Assembly (NCBI GenBank): GCA_050945855.1
Contig: JBMNTS010000005.1
Span: forward strand, 1 to 64,000
Length of the DNA: 64,000 nt
Reading direction: 5' to 3'
DNA from: CAYSNP01 sp050945855
GTDB taxonomy: Bacteria; Bacillota; Clostridia; Christensenellales; DTU072
In this document: piece by piece, positions 1 through 8,313 of the stretch
Position numbering within the stretch: the stretch's first letter is position 1
How the letters are laid out: each line of letters opens with the position of its first letter
Made by a program: the position numbers and the translations under genes
Notes under the pieces: generated by a model
What the model was told of the DNA's origin: nothing
What the model saw: only the letters and a program-made list of their open reading frames with translations
Databases searched by the model: none

Positions 1-2
1 AG

Positions 3-104
3 CTGCTGCCTGCCGCGCAAGGCTACGCCGGGCACCACTACTCAATTTACGGCTTTCTGTTGGGAATGGCGGTAATGTCGGTAAGCCTGATTTTGCTTGC
101 GTAA
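3..104 (+). CDS. C-terminal end of a ZIP-like metal transporter (partial)
   Basis: An open frame enters from the left edge and ends at TAA after 33 residues. The visible tail is a Gly-His-His-Tyr stretch followed by a hydrophobic segment (GFLLGMAVMSVSLILLA) that closes the protein. A His-containing loop followed by a final membrane helix with the pattern GxxxGMxVMxxSLxL resembles the C-terminus of bacterial ZIP-family divalent metal transporters. Only about one helix is visible, so the family call is an inference and another polytopic membrane protein is possible. Confidence 0.45.
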   Translation: MLPAAQGYAGHHYSIYGFLLGMAVMSVSLILLA

Positions 105-171
105 GTGTTTTTCCCATTTTGCCGCAGATAGCGTTTTAGGTATCTTTTTTATTAATTTCAGGTGTTCAGTA

Positions 172-200
172 TTGACAATATGCAAGCCATGTGCAATAAT
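172..200 (+). promoter_or_regulatory. Sigma-A-type promoter for the epimerase gene
   Basis: TTGACA at 172-177 and AATAAT at 195-200 are separated by 17 bases, about 70 bases upstream of the start codon at 270. The -35 box is perfect and the -10 box matches 5 of 6. Confidence 0.55.
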
Positions 201-269
201 TATGTTGGTAAAATTTTACAATAAATCCAGCTGTTTGGTCGGCGTGCAAAGCCGACCTATGAGGAAAAG

Positions 270-1271
270 ATGAGTGAATTTTCTTTTAAAAACGCGCAAA
301 AACGCACATTCTTAGTCACCGGGGCAAGCGGTTTTATCGGACGCGCCGTGGTGGATTACATTTTAAGCATGGGCGCAAAGGTGATTGCGGCGGATATGCG
401 CCCTTCAGACATAAAAAAAGACAATCTGAGCTTTTGGCAGGTGGACCTTACCGGCGATTACAAGAGCCTGCCCGAAGATATTACCGACGTTATTCACGCC
501 GCCGGCAGGGTGAGCGACTGGGGGAGTTACGAGGCTTTTTATAATATTAACGTGGCGGCGACGCAAAAGCTGCTCAGGCTGGCAAAGAGCGCGGGCGTGA
601 GGAATTTTTTGTTTATCAGCTCCATTGACATTCACGGCTTTTTCGGGCATAACGGCACCACCGAGGACGGAGTGTATTATTCCTCCAAATGCTATTACCC
701 TATGACAAAAAGTCTGGCGGAAAAAGAGGTGCGCGCTTTTACGAGCAAGGAAATGAAAACGGTGTGTATACGCCCCTGCACCGTTTACGGTCCCGGGGAT
801 ACCACCGTGCAGGGCCCCATTATGGACGCCATTCTGAAAAGGCAGATGGGATACATAGATAAAGGGAAATACCTTATTTCCCGCGTATACATTTCCGACC
901 TTGCGGAAGGGCTGTGCCGCGCGCTGGAATACGGCACGGGCGGAGAAGCGTATAACATCACTTCGGGCGAAAAGATAAACTGGGTCCAATGGGTAGAGGC
1001 CATAGCGGCAGAATTGGGCGTAAAGCCGCCTAAAAGGAACGCTCCTTACCCCATAGCTTTCGCGCTTGCGGCTACGCTGGAGTGGATTTACAAGCTGTTC
1101 AAAGCAAAAAACGCTCCCATATTGACCAAAATGCGTATCCAGCACGCCGGTCACGACTTTTATTTGGTGCCGGACAAGGCCAAAGCGGAATTGGGTTTTG
1201 AGCCCAAAATGCCCTGGCAGGACGGGGTAAAGCTGATGGTGGCCGAATACAAACAGCGCAAAGGACTGTAA
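270..1271 (+). CDS. NAD-dependent epimerase/dehydratase family protein
   Basis: A 333-residue extended short-chain dehydrogenase. The N-terminal Rossmann motif GASGFIG (about residues 18-24) and the catalytic Tyr-x-x-x-Lys pair (YPMTK, about residue 149) are both intact. The middle of the protein resembles the 3-beta-hydroxysteroid dehydrogenase/nucleoside-sugar epimerase group. GAGGAAAAG sits just before the ATG and supports this start. It has its own promoter and is followed by a hairpin shared with the opposing tRNA operon. The substrate cannot be read from sequence. Confidence 0.85.
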   Translation: MSEFSFKNAQKRTFLVTGASGFIGRAVVDYILSMGAKVIAADMRPSDIKKDNLSFWQVDLTGDYKSLPEDITDVIHAAGRVSDWGSYEAFYNINVAATQKLLRLAKSAGVRNFLFISSIDIHGFFGHNGTTEDGVYYSSKCYYPMTKSLAEKEVRAFTSKEMKTVCIRPCTVYGPGDTTVQGPIMDAILKRQMGYIDKGKYLISRVYISDLAEGLCRALEYGTGGEAYNITSGEKINWVQWVEAIAAELGVKPPKRNAPYPIAFALAATLEWIYKLFKAKNAPILTKMRIQHAGHDFYLVPDKAKAELGFEPKMPWQDGVKLMVAEYKQRKGL

Positions 1272-1286
1272 AAAGGGATTTATAAT

Positions 1287-1318
1287 AAGAAAAAAAGGGC
1301 GCCGTATTGGCGTCCTTT
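1287..1318 (-). terminator. Terminator of the tRNA operon, possibly bidirectional
   Basis: A 10-bp stem (1294-1303 with 1309-1318, one G-U pair) encloses a 5-base loop. On the minus strand it is followed by a run of T (complement of 1287-1296), as expected for Rho-independent termination of the tRNA operon. The plus-strand side has only a weak T-rich tail but may also end the epimerase transcript. Confidence 0.7.
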
Positions 1319-1326
1319 ATAATTTC

Positions 1327-1402
1327 TGGTGGGAACAACAGGACTTGAACCTGTGGCATCTTGCTTGTAAGGCAAGCGCTCTCCCAGCTGAGCTATGCTC
1401 CC
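1327..1402 (-). tRNA. tRNA-Val (anticodon TAC)
   Basis: A 76-base cloverleaf with an encoded CCA. The acceptor stem starts GGGAGCA and pairs fully, with one G-U. The anticodon loop CTTACAA gives anticodon UAC. It is the last of four tandem minus-strand tRNAs. Confidence 0.95.
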
Positions 1403-1405
1403 TTT

Positions 1406-1480
1406 TGGTGACCCCAAGGAGAATCGAACTCCTGTTACCGCCGTGAAAGGGCGATGTCTTAACCGCTTGACCATGGGGCC
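1406..1480 (-). tRNA. tRNA-Glu (anticodon TTC)
   Basis: A 75-base cloverleaf with an encoded CCA. The acceptor stem is GGCCCCA against TGGGGTC. The anticodon loop CTTTCAC gives UUC. It lies three bases from tRNA-Val in the same operon. Confidence 0.95.
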
Positions 1481-1486
1481 GGGAAT

Positions 1487-1563
1487 TGGTAGCGGCGGTC
1501 AGATTCGAACCAACGACCTGCCGGGTATGAACCGGCCGCTCTAACCAACTAAGCTACGCCGCC
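1487..1563 (-). tRNA. Elongator tRNA-Met (anticodon CAT)
   Basis: A 77-base cloverleaf with an encoded CCA and anticodon loop TTCATAC. The acceptor begins GGCGGCG with a paired first base, which is the elongator type. A CAT anticodon could also mark tRNA-Ile2 (modified by TilS), but the body looks like elongator Met. Confidence 0.85.
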
Positions 1564-1579
1564 ATGTAAATGTTGATTT

Positions 1580-1657
<78 letters not shown>

Positions 1658-1671
1658 ACGATTGCCTTACT

Positions 1672-1700
1672 ATCATAATATAACGATTAGGTTTTGTCAA
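1672..1700 (-). promoter_or_regulatory. Promoter of the tRNA operon
   Basis: On the minus strand TTGACA (1695-1700) and TATGAT (1672-1677) are separated by 17 bases, placing the transcription start just before the fMet tRNA. Confidence 0.75.
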
Positions 1701-1764
1701 CTAAAATGCGGACAAAACAAAAAAATGATTCTTTTGAAATATTGACAAAAAATGTATCTTTTAA

Positions 1765-2718
1765 TCAATAAAACAGCAGTAAAGCCAGAGGAATTGTCAA
1801 TATTGACAATAATGTGGAAAGCGCCACAAGTTTGGCGGGCGTCTTTCTTTCGCCGTTGTTCATTTCCGAAAACATCATAACGTTGGTCGCAACCGGCATG
1901 GCGGAGAGCGCAATCATATTAAGGCGCGCCCCCTGTGTGTCGATTAGTATACCTAATAGCGCAATTAGAGCGAAGCCCAGCAGGGGGGAAAGCAGATTTT
2001 TTATCCCCGCCACCTTAATTACGTTGATATCGTTAAAGACTTCCTTTAAATCCATGGCCGCGAATTTCGCACCCAGTATAGTCATAGAGAGCGGCGCGGT
2101 AAGAATGGAAAACAATTCGGAGACTTTTTTGAGAGGGTAAAGGGCGGGCAGGGAGATAAAATTGAGATTCAATATAAAGAAAGGGAGCAGAAGCAAAAAA
2201 GTTACCGTAGGCGGATTGAGGAGTATTCTTTTTATGCTTATATCCTTTTTGTTTTTGGTGAAAAGATAGCTTCCGTAAGACCACGCCATTATATTAAAGG
2301 ATATCATGGAGCCGGAGGCGTACAGGATAATTTCGGAATTGTAATCGGTCAGCATCTGCAGAAAAGGCACGCACATATATCCGATATTGCCGAAAACGCA
2401 GGCAAAATTGTACGCTCCGTATTTTTCGGACTCCTTTTTGCGGTAAAAAACCGCCTTCGCAATAAGCAGCATTATCAACATGTGCAAAAAGGTGAAGCCT
2501 ATCACAAGGGCAAGGTTTTTCAGTACCTGCGCCCGGAAAGGGGTATTCAAAAAAGCGTCTATGGTGACAAAAGGCTGGCAGATGTATAACAGCATCGCCG
2601 CAAGCACCTTGGACGCGCTTTCTTCACGCAAAACTTTCGCCTTTACCGCGATAAAGCCGGGTATCGCCAGCAGCGCAAGAATAAATACGTTTTGAAAAGC
2701 AATTTCGGGATAGTTCAA
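1765..2718 (-). CDS. AEC-family (auxin efflux carrier-type) transporter
   Basis: A 317-residue membrane protein with about ten hydrophobic segments, the size and pattern of bacterial AEC/MleP-type permeases for malate or other organic acids. The N-terminal part (PGFIAVKAKVL) and the C-terminal segment AMPVATNVMMFSE fit this family, in which a Pro/Asn-containing late helix is typical. The start used is TTG at 2718, preceded by AAGGA at a suitable distance. No substrate can be assigned. The upstream gene on the same strand (ending at 2730) may be cotranscribed. Confidence 0.8.
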   Translation of the reverse strand: MNYPEIAFQNVFILALLAIPGFIAVKAKVLREESASKVLAAMLLYICQPFVTIDAFLNTPFRAQVLKNLALVIGFTFLHMLIMLLIAKAVFYRKKESEKYGAYNFACVFGNIGYMCVPFLQMLTDYNSEIILYASGSMISFNIMAWSYGSYLFTKNKKDISIKRILLNPPTVTFLLLLPFFILNLNFISLPALYPLKKVSELFSILTAPLSMTILGAKFAAMDLKEVFNDINVIKVAGIKNLLSPLLGFALIALLGILIDTQGARLNMIALSAMPVATNVMMFSEMNNGERKTPAKLVALSTLLSILTIPLALLLFY

Positions 2719-2729
2719 TTCGCGTTCCT

Positions 2730-3455
2730 TCAGATAATTTTATATTTTACAATCAGCGCCTGCATTTCCTTTAAGGGCGCGCGCCCTTTTTTGTAGCCTT
2801 TCAGCGCTCTTTTTACCGCCGTCCAAAACAACTCCAGCAGTAAGGCGTCGTCCTTTTCCAGCACATACTCAAACCCTTTAAGCATGGCGGCGTAATCGCT
2901 TTTGTCCTTTTGAATAAGCGTTTTGTCTACGGCGACAATCTCAATAAGCTCGTCTATCCAGAATTTCAGCTCGGATTTCGCGCCGGAGGGAAAATGCCGG
3001 GCGCAGCTTATCCCTTCTATAAGTTTTTCCCCTTCTCCCGCGTCCTCTTGCGTCAGCATTCTGATAAAGGCGTCCCTGAAAGGCACAATCGCCTGTTCGT
3101 AAAACTTCAGGTGCGCCCCCGCTATGTTTTTGTCCTTGTAGTACTTGGAGACAAAGTTGGTTATCCCCTTTATGCCCTCCCGGAGCTCGTGCAGCAGCCC
3201 TATTATAAGCGCCACCTTTGCCCCGTCCTCTTCGGGCATCCTGATGTAGTAGCCCTTGTCATATTCGCAGCACGCCTTTTCCAGTTCCTTATAATAATTA
3301 AAGTCCTTGGTGGCGTCTTTTACCACGTTGATTAATATGGGATTTTCCTCTATGTAGTCAAGCAGCTCGTCAATTACGGCTTCGCTGAGTCCGTGCGCCG
3401 TATTGCCTATGCTGGTGCATATCGCGTAAAACTTGCGGATAATACGTTCTTCCAT
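2730..3455 (-). CDS. Hypothetical cytosolic protein, helical
   Basis: About 241 residues with no signal peptide or membrane segment. It is rich in charged, helix-forming residues, with a Lys-rich C-terminus (KGYKKGRAPLKEMQ). The start at 3455 is preferred over an in-frame ATG at 3491, because GGAGAGA precedes it directly. I do not recognise the family. It lies 11 bases upstream of the AEC transporter gene, so the two are probably one transcript. Confidence 0.65.
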   Translation of the reverse strand: MEERIIRKFYAICTSIGNTAHGLSEAVIDELLDYIEENPILINVVKDATKDFNYYKELEKACCEYDKGYYIRMPEEDGAKVALIIGLLHELREGIKGITNFVSKYYKDKNIAGAHLKFYEQAIVPFRDAFIRMLTQEDAGEGEKLIEGISCARHFPSGAKSELKFWIDELIEIVAVDKTLIQKDKSDYAAMLKGFEYVLEKDDALLLELFWTAVKRALKGYKKGRAPLKEMQALIVKYKII

Positions 3456-3596
3456 AGTATCTCTCCTAACGGCTTTGCCTTGGCTTTGCATAGATTATAA
3501 CATACTTTGCGCCATTTTGCATTAGAATGGGGCAATACTTTTTGGGCAAAGATTCAGCGCAAAAAGGTTTTTTCCGAAAAAAAAGCAATTTCCTTG

Positions 3597-3625
3597 TTGC
3601 AAAAAAAAACAAAAGAGTTTATAAT
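3597..3625 (+). promoter_or_regulatory. Promoter of the Crp-family regulator gene
   Basis: TTGCAA (3597-3602) and TATAAT (3620-3625) are separated by 17 bases, about 40 bases upstream of the GTG start. The -10 box is perfect. Confidence 0.6.
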
Positions 3626-3631
3626 AATTTT

Positions 3632-3645
3632 GTTGCCCTTGCAAC
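3632..3645 (+). promoter_or_regulatory. Possible operator: inverted repeat GTTGC-CCTT-GCAAC
   Basis: A perfect 5-bp inverted repeat with a 4-base centre lies just past the -10 box, at the expected transcription start of the Crp-family gene. The same GTTGC/TTGCAA sequence recurs at the -35 region (3596-3602). Position and symmetry suit autorepression, but this is inference and the spacing differs from canonical CRP/FNR sites. Confidence 0.3.
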
Positions 3646-3666
3646 ATTTATTATGCGGAGGAAGAA

Positions 3667-4374
3667 GTGGATATATTTTCCCTGATCAGAAAAAACGCGC
3701 TTTTTGCTGATTTTACAGAAGAAGAAATCAACGGTGTGTTCGAATGCTTAAACGGCAAAATGAGTAAGGCCGGCACGGGCACGATAATCGCGCGCTCGGG
3801 CGAGGCGATAGAAAATATTACCATCATCCTGAAGGGCGGAGCGATAAAATTCCGGATTAAGGAAAACGGGGAAAACGAGGCGCTGGAAGAAATCAAGGAA
3901 GGAGGCTGCTACGGCGACGTGGAAGGCTTTTTGCCGGGGCCGAAATACACCTACTTTGTGGTGACCAGCAAGGACAGTCTGCTTTTGAACATCAATATCG
4001 GCAGCATAGTCACATTAAGCGACGTCAGCTACGCGCCGCACCAGAAACTTATCCGCAACTGCCTTGCCCAGCTTGCTCGCAAGGTGCTGGGGCTGGAGCG
4101 GGGCACCTCTTACCTTATGATAAAGTCCATGCGCCTAAAGCTGGCGACTCTGATATGCGACTGCTACAAAAAGCAGCAGAGTGCGGAAATCAATCTGGGA
4201 ATGAACCGCAACGAAATGGCGGAATTTCTAAACGTAAGCAGACCTTCCATGAGCAGGGAAATGTGCAGAATGCGGGACGAGGGCATGTTCGACTTCCGCA
4301 AGGAGATAATAAAAATCAAAAATCTTGCCGCATTGGAAGAAATAGTAAGAACGGGAGAAAAGCCCAAAGCGTAA
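3667..4374 (+). CDS. Crp/Fnr-family transcriptional regulator
   Basis: A 235-residue protein with an N-terminal cyclic-nucleotide-binding-type beta-roll (about residues 10-115), a dimer helix, and a C-terminal winged helix (about 170-225). The recognition-helix region reads NVSRPSMSREMCRMRDEG, the usual Crp/Fnr pattern. The Cys cluster that binds Fe-S in FNR is not evident near the N-terminus, so the effector is unknown. Start is GTG at 3667, chosen because GGAGGAAG precedes it. The gene is monocistronic and closed by its own terminator. Confidence 0.88.
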   Translation: MDIFSLIRKNALFADFTEEEINGVFECLNGKMSKAGTGTIIARSGEAIENITIILKGGAIKFRIKENGENEALEEIKEGGCYGDVEGFLPGPKYTYFVVTSKDSLLLNINIGSIVTLSDVSYAPHQKLIRNCLAQLARKVLGLERGTSYLMIKSMRLKLATLICDCYKKQQSAEINLGMNRNEMAEFLNVSRPSMSREMCRMRDEGMFDFRKEIIKIKNLAALEEIVRTGEKPKA

Positions 4375-4396
4375 GCCGCCCAAAAGCGGCTTTTTT
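4373..4396 (+). terminator. Terminator of the Crp-family gene
   Basis: A 7-bp stem AAGCCGC/GCGGCTT with a 6-base loop is followed by T6. The stem begins inside the stop codon. Confidence 0.8.
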
Positions 4397-4522
4397 GTTG
4401 CGCCCGAAGTGTAATGCGAAAATTAAACTGCCGCAAAAGCCTTTTCGCGATACCGTTTTGCTTTTTTCGGCAAGCAAACTTCCGAGGCGGCGGGAGCGCG
4501 CCAAAAACCTCCCCGGTCAATC

Positions 4523-4552
4523 TTGACAGAGCGGCTATATTTATAGTATTAT
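4523..4552 (+). promoter_or_regulatory. Promoter of the secreted hydrolase gene
   Basis: TTGACA (4523-4528) and TATTAT (4547-4552) are separated by 18 bases, about 30 bases upstream of the ATG at 4585. Confidence 0.6.
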
Positions 4553-4584
4553 AAGGTATATCGGTTTTTATTAGAGGTAGCCAG

Positions 4585-6078
4585 ATGAAAAAAATTATAG
4601 GCATAGTATGCGTTATCGTGCTGTTAGCCGCCTGCGCCGCAACAGTTTACTTTGGATCGGGCGGGTATAGTGTAAGAGTGGCGCACGCCAACCTTTACAG
4701 TGACAAAGGGTATATTGACTATGCAAAAGAGGTTTACTTTGACGTGGAGGCTCATCCGGAACTTGCCGAGCAGGGCTTGTTCTGGGCTCAATGGAACGAA
4801 AGCGAAAACAAGGTGGACCTGCTGCACGCGGACAGCGAGGAGGGGGCGGCTGTTATTGACCCCGATAAGCCTACCATAATCAATGTGCACGGCGTATTAA
4901 TGGACGGAAACAAGGAACCCGAAATGTTCAACCTCAATTCCAAGGTAAACAGAGCGGAAGATTTCGGGATGGAAGGCGAGGACGCGTCCATGTTGTATCT
5001 TTGGATGCAAAAGGGCTGGAACGTGGGTGTTTTCCATTACAATAAATTTGCCGCCGACCTGCCCAATATAATAGAAGGCAAGATATGGTCGGGCAAGACG
5101 AAAACGGGAGTAAGGTATAAAACAAGCGATGACCAATACTCCGACCCTTATTTTACTCCCTATACTCTGGCGGAGCATTTTGCCGCCGAATATGTAAGAG
5201 CAATGAAGCTGCTTCCCCAAACCATGGGTGACAATGAGATAAGGATAGCAGCGCATTCCATGGGCGGACAACTGGCCACGGCGGGCATTTTCCTGCTTAC
5301 CGAGCTTGCGGAGGCAAAGCAATTGCCTCATAACCAGCTGCCGGACAGATACGCCTTGCTGGACGCTTTTTTCAGCGTAAAAATGGTCTCGGGCGATTTG
5401 TTAATAAAAATAGGTATAAAAGACACCAATTTAAGATGGTCGGGCAAGCCCTTGCCGGGCAACAGTACGGGTTATACCATGATAGAGTGCCTTAAGGTAA
5501 TGAAGGCGAACGGTATCGCGCTGGAATATTATGTTTATGAGGAAAGCTTCCTGAAATTATCCATGCTGGAACTGATAGAGGATTTGCGCGCGCTCTGCCC
5601 TTATACCGTTGTGCTGCCCGATTACAACAACATCAACAGCGAATACACGCTGACTATGGACGGACACAACGGGGTGCGCGAATGGTATATGGTTTCCATG
5701 CTCTCCGACCCCATTAAGGATATAACCGAAGGTAGAGACTCCGGCGAGCTTGCGCCTTCCGCCGCTATGGATACCGAGACCCTCAAAACGCTTGTCAATA
5801 AAGCGTATACGGTAGTGGAAGGAGCGCAAACGCCCACCACGGCGGATGACGCGATGGTGAGGAGATACTCTATCTATTACGAGTTAAACGAAGGTGTGAA
5901 CGGCGCCAACCCTGACTACTATACCAAATTAAGCCCGGAGATTACACTCAAACCGGCCAAACGGACAGGCTATACCTTTAAGGGCTGGTACGCTACCCCC
6001 GACTTTTCCGGCGAAAGAATTGAAACAATAAACCCCGCGGAAAAGAAAGACATAAAGCTGTACGCCAAATGGAGCTGA
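4585..6078 (+). CDS. Secreted alpha/beta-hydrolase-like protein with C-terminal Listeria-Bacteroides-type repeat
   Basis: A 497-residue exported protein. The N-terminus is a signal peptide with a possible lipobox LAAC (Cys17), so it may be a lipoprotein; a simple membrane anchor is the alternative. The nucleophile-elbow motif AHSMGG (Ser225) marks a lipase/esterase-like fold, and a late His in MDGHNG is a candidate third catalytic residue. Residues from about 430 form one InlB B-repeat/Flg_new-type module: a Tyr-rich strand, GYTFKGWY, then KDIKLYAKW at the very end. Such modules are common on surface proteins of Clostridia. Substrate unknown. It has its own promoter and a strong terminator. 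Confidence 0.75.
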   Translation: MKKIIGIVCVIVLLAACAATVYFGSGGYSVRVAHANLYSDKGYIDYAKEVYFDVEAHPELAEQGLFWAQWNESENKVDLLHADSEEGAAVIDPDKPTIINVHGVLMDGNKEPEMFNLNSKVNRAEDFGMEGEDASMLYLWMQKGWNVGVFHYNKFAADLPNIIEGKIWSGKTKTGVRYKTSDDQYSDPYFTPYTLAEHFAAEYVRAMKLLPQTMGDNEIRIAAHSMGGQLATAGIFLLTELAEAKQLPHNQLPDRYALLDAFFSVKMVSGDLLIKIGIKDTNLRWSGKPLPGNSTGYTMIECLKVMKANGIALEYYVYEESFLKLSMLELIEDLRALCPYTVVLPDYNNINSEYTLTMDGHNGVREWYMVSMLSDPIKDITEGRDSGELAPSAAMDTETLKTLVNKAYTVVEGAQTPTTADDAMVRRYSIYYELNEGVNGANPDYYTKLSPEITLKPAKRTGYTFKGWYATPDFSGERIETINPAEKKDIKLYAKWS

Positions 6079-6116
6079 AACTCCGCAAGCCACCAACTCA
6101 AAGGAAAAAATGATTA

Positions 6117-6150
6117 TGCAAAAAGCCTTGATTTATCAAGGCTTTTTGCA
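6117..6150. terminator. Bidirectional terminator between convergent genes
   Basis: A perfect 15-bp inverted repeat around a TTTA loop, with A5 entering and T5 leaving on each strand. It separates the secreted hydrolase (+) from the SDR gene (-). Confidence 0.85.
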
Positions 6151-6207
6151 TATAAGACCTTGACTGACCTTGCGGCATAATGCCTTTTTTATCGTATTGC
6201 GTCGGGG

Positions 6208-6984
6208 TTATGCTTGGTTATCCTGTTTTTCCTGCCACTTTTTAAAGGCGTTATAGTTGCGGATATTGTAGAGGCGCACGAGCGGCGGGCAAAGGGCGGT
6301 AAGTAGCTTGAAGAACACAAAGACAAAAGAGGTGTGAATATGGGCTTTGCCGCGCTTTAATCCTTTGACCATTTTTTTGGCTACATGCGAGGCGCTCTGT
6401 ACGGGCCAGGAGATGGGGATATCGCCGGCGGCGGCAAAAAAGTCGGTGGCAGTCGCTATAGGGTAGACTACCTGTATCTTTTGGTCTTGCCCCAATTCGT
6501 AACGGTAAGCGTCAGCAAACGCCCTGAGCGCGGCTTTGGTGGCGGAATACAGCGCGTAGCCGGGCAGGGAAATAAAGCCCATCGCGCTTGCGGTTATCAG
6601 CACGCTGTAGGGGGACTCGGGATAAAGCTGTTTCATTTTTTGCGCGCCGTAAAGGGCGCTGAACACATTTAAGTCAAACGCCTTATGATATCGCTCCCAA
6701 TCGGGAGTGCCCAGTTTTTGATAAAAAGCGTATCCCGCATTAGCCACAAATATATCAACGCAGCCCATTTTGCCTATCGCGTAATCAAAAACTTTGTCCA
6801 CTCCTTCCGGAGAGGACACGTCCATATCCAATTTATAAAAATTGGGATGTTCGGTATCGTTTTTTTGCATATTGCGGGAAACGCCCACAACAATCGCGCC
6901 TTCGGCAAGCAAGCATTTAGCAAGTTCGTAACCGATACCGCAGGACGCGCCGGTTATCACAATTTTTTTACCCTTTAGATCCAT
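6208..6984 (-). CDS. Short-chain dehydrogenase/reductase (SDR)
   Basis: A 258-residue classical SDR. It has the cofactor motif TGASCGIG (about residues 11-18), the NAG motif (NAGYA), the catalytic Ser in LITASAMG and the Tyr-Lys pair in YSATK. The hydrophobic, Phe-rich C-terminal region resembles 3-ketodihydrosphingosine-reductase-like SDRs, which is suggestive only. GGAGAAAAAG precedes the ATG. It is expressed from a promoter back to back with that of the next gene. Confidence 0.85.
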   Translation of the reverse strand: MDLKGKKIVITGASCGIGYELAKCLLAEGAIVVGVSRNMQKNDTEHPNFYKLDMDVSSPEGVDKVFDYAIGKMGCVDIFVANAGYAFYQKLGTPDWERYHKAFDLNVFSALYGAQKMKQLYPESPYSVLITASAMGFISLPGYALYSATKAALRAFADAYRYELGQDQKIQVVYPIATATDFFAAAGDIPISWPVQSASHVAKKMVKGLKRGKAHIHTSFVFVFFKLLTALCPPLVRLYNIRNYNAFKKWQEKQDNQA

Positions 6985-7010
6985 CTTTTTCTCCTATGGC
7001 CTTTTTTATA

Positions 7011-7039
7011 ATTTTAAGCGGTAGCAGAGAGAAAGTCAA
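7011..7039 (-). promoter_or_regulatory. Promoter of the SDR gene
   Basis: On the minus strand TTGACT (7034-7039) and TAAAAT (7011-7016) are 17 bases apart. Its upstream end abuts the -35 box of the divergent promoter. Confidence 0.6.
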
Positions 7040-7041
7040 TA

Positions 7042-7070
7042 TTGTTTTTTATCCGCTTTTGTGCTAAAAT
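7042..7070 (+). promoter_or_regulatory. Promoter placing the transcript start at the AUG (leaderless)
   Basis: TTGTTT (7042-7047) and TAAAAT (7065-7070) are 17 bases apart. The initiation codon is at 7077, about seven bases past the -10 box, so the mRNA would start at or next to the AUG. No Shine-Dalgarno sequence is present. Confidence 0.55.
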
Positions 7071-7076
7071 AAATAT

Positions 7077-7682
7077 ATGTTACAAGCCAAAGCGCTATCC
7101 GCACGGAAGCAGATAAAACATATTAATGACAAAATACAGGCAATGGAAGAGTTGTTCCGGTATATCCATCTGGCTTCGATAATAATAGTAGCCTTAGGAT
7201 TCGCGATTGCTTCAATAAAGAATGAAGGCCCCAGCATACTTATGTTTATAGTGCTGTTCAGCTTTTTTCTGGGAGAGGGGATTGCCCGCATGATATGGAC
7301 TGCAAAAAAGAAATATCCCATGCTTGACACTATTAACACACTGGTGAAACAAGAGTTTGGCGAAGTTTCCTCCCCCGATGCGTCAAAGGCCTGGCTTGTG
7401 CTGGAATACTGGAAGAGAGCAAAAACCCTTTTACTGATAAAAAAAGGTCTCCCCGCGCTTTCCGCGGTAAGGGTAAGCCGTTTGCGTAAAAAGTTCTATG
7501 TGCCCTTAAATGACCTCGGTCACGGCATAAAATCAAATGAAGAAGAAATAAGAGTGATTTGCGAGAATACCTTGAAAGAAATCAAGAAAAGTGTTAATGA
7601 TTTGGGAGAGGACAAAATAATTGCGCCTTTGTATCTGGACACCGTAGGGCTGCTTAGCCGCAACGTCTACTGTGAGGAATAA
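7077..7682 (+). CDS. Hypothetical membrane protein, first of a tandem pair
   Basis: A 201-residue protein of no family I recognise. A short N-terminal cytosolic region is followed by two close membrane segments (about residues 24-45 and 52-72), then a soluble domain. It shares with its downstream neighbour the same layout and the landmarks WTAKK after helix 2, a Leu-rich segment ending in Phe-Gly-x-Val, and LGHGIK/LSHGIK near the C-terminus. The two therefore arose by duplication. No ribosome site is visible and the promoter predicts a leaderless message. Confidence 0.7.
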   Translation: MLQAKALSARKQIKHINDKIQAMEELFRYIHLASIIIVALGFAIASIKNEGPSILMFIVLFSFFLGEGIARMIWTAKKKYPMLDTINTLVKQEFGEVSSPDASKAWLVLEYWKRAKTLLLIKKGLPALSAVRVSRLRKKFYVPLNDLGHGIKSNEEEIRVICENTLKEIKKSVNDLGEDKIIAPLYLDTVGLLSRNVYCEE

Positions 7683-7699
7683 GGTAAAGGGCAGAATAA

Positions 7700-8296
7700 A
7701 TGGAAGAAAAATCCGGTTCGATAACTCAAATAAAGCAAATCAAGAAAACCCTGCTAATAACCGATACAGTTTTCCGTCATAGTATGATTATAATTATTAT
7801 CGCCATAGGAATATTGGCGATAGCGAAAAGCTACACCGAGTCGGCTGTCCCGATTTTTGTACTTTTTCCTCCCATAGTATTCTTTTTTGTATTTGTCTAT
7901 TCTCTTTTTTGGACTGCAAAAAAAGGTTATGAATATAATTTGCTGATAAATATTTTGGTCGATATGGCATTCGGCAGGGTGACGGATGAGGACAAGGAAG
8001 AGGCAAAAAAACTGGCTGAGCAATGGAGAGCGCTTTTCCCCATTAAGTCCTTGCTGCGACCTTTGCATCCTTATCTTTGCTACCGCGCCTGCCTTTTGAA
8101 ATTACGTGTGTATAACCGGGCGATAGGCTTGTCTCACGGTATAAAAACAGATTGCGGGGAACATAACATAATAAGCGATTTTGCCCGCAATACCTTTTCT
8201 ATGATTACCCCTTTATTAAAAGATAAAGAAAAAGCGGGCCGGACTTTGGAACAAGTACTGACCCTGCTAATGAAAAACTCATATTCGCTGAATTAA
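7700..8296 (+). CDS. Hypothetical membrane protein, second of a tandem pair
   Basis: A 198-residue paralogue of the preceding protein, starting 17 bases after it and preceded by an AAAGGG ribosome site. It has two membrane segments (about residues 30-48 and 52-72), WTAKK after the second, and LSHGIK near residue 155. Sequence identity to its partner is modest outside these landmarks. Co-transcription and the shared plan suggest a hetero-oligomer or redundant pair. No function is assigned. Confidence 0.7.
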   Translation: MEEKSGSITQIKQIKKTLLITDTVFRHSMIIIIIAIGILAIAKSYTESAVPIFVLFPPIVFFFVFVYSLFWTAKKGYEYNLLINILVDMAFGRVTDEDKEEAKKLAEQWRALFPIKSLLRPLHPYLCYRACLLKLRVYNRAIGLSHGIKTDCGEHNIISDFARNTFSMITPLLKDKEKAGRTLEQVLTLLMKNSYSLN

Positions 8297-8313
8297 TTTG
8301 AGGTATTTTCCGG

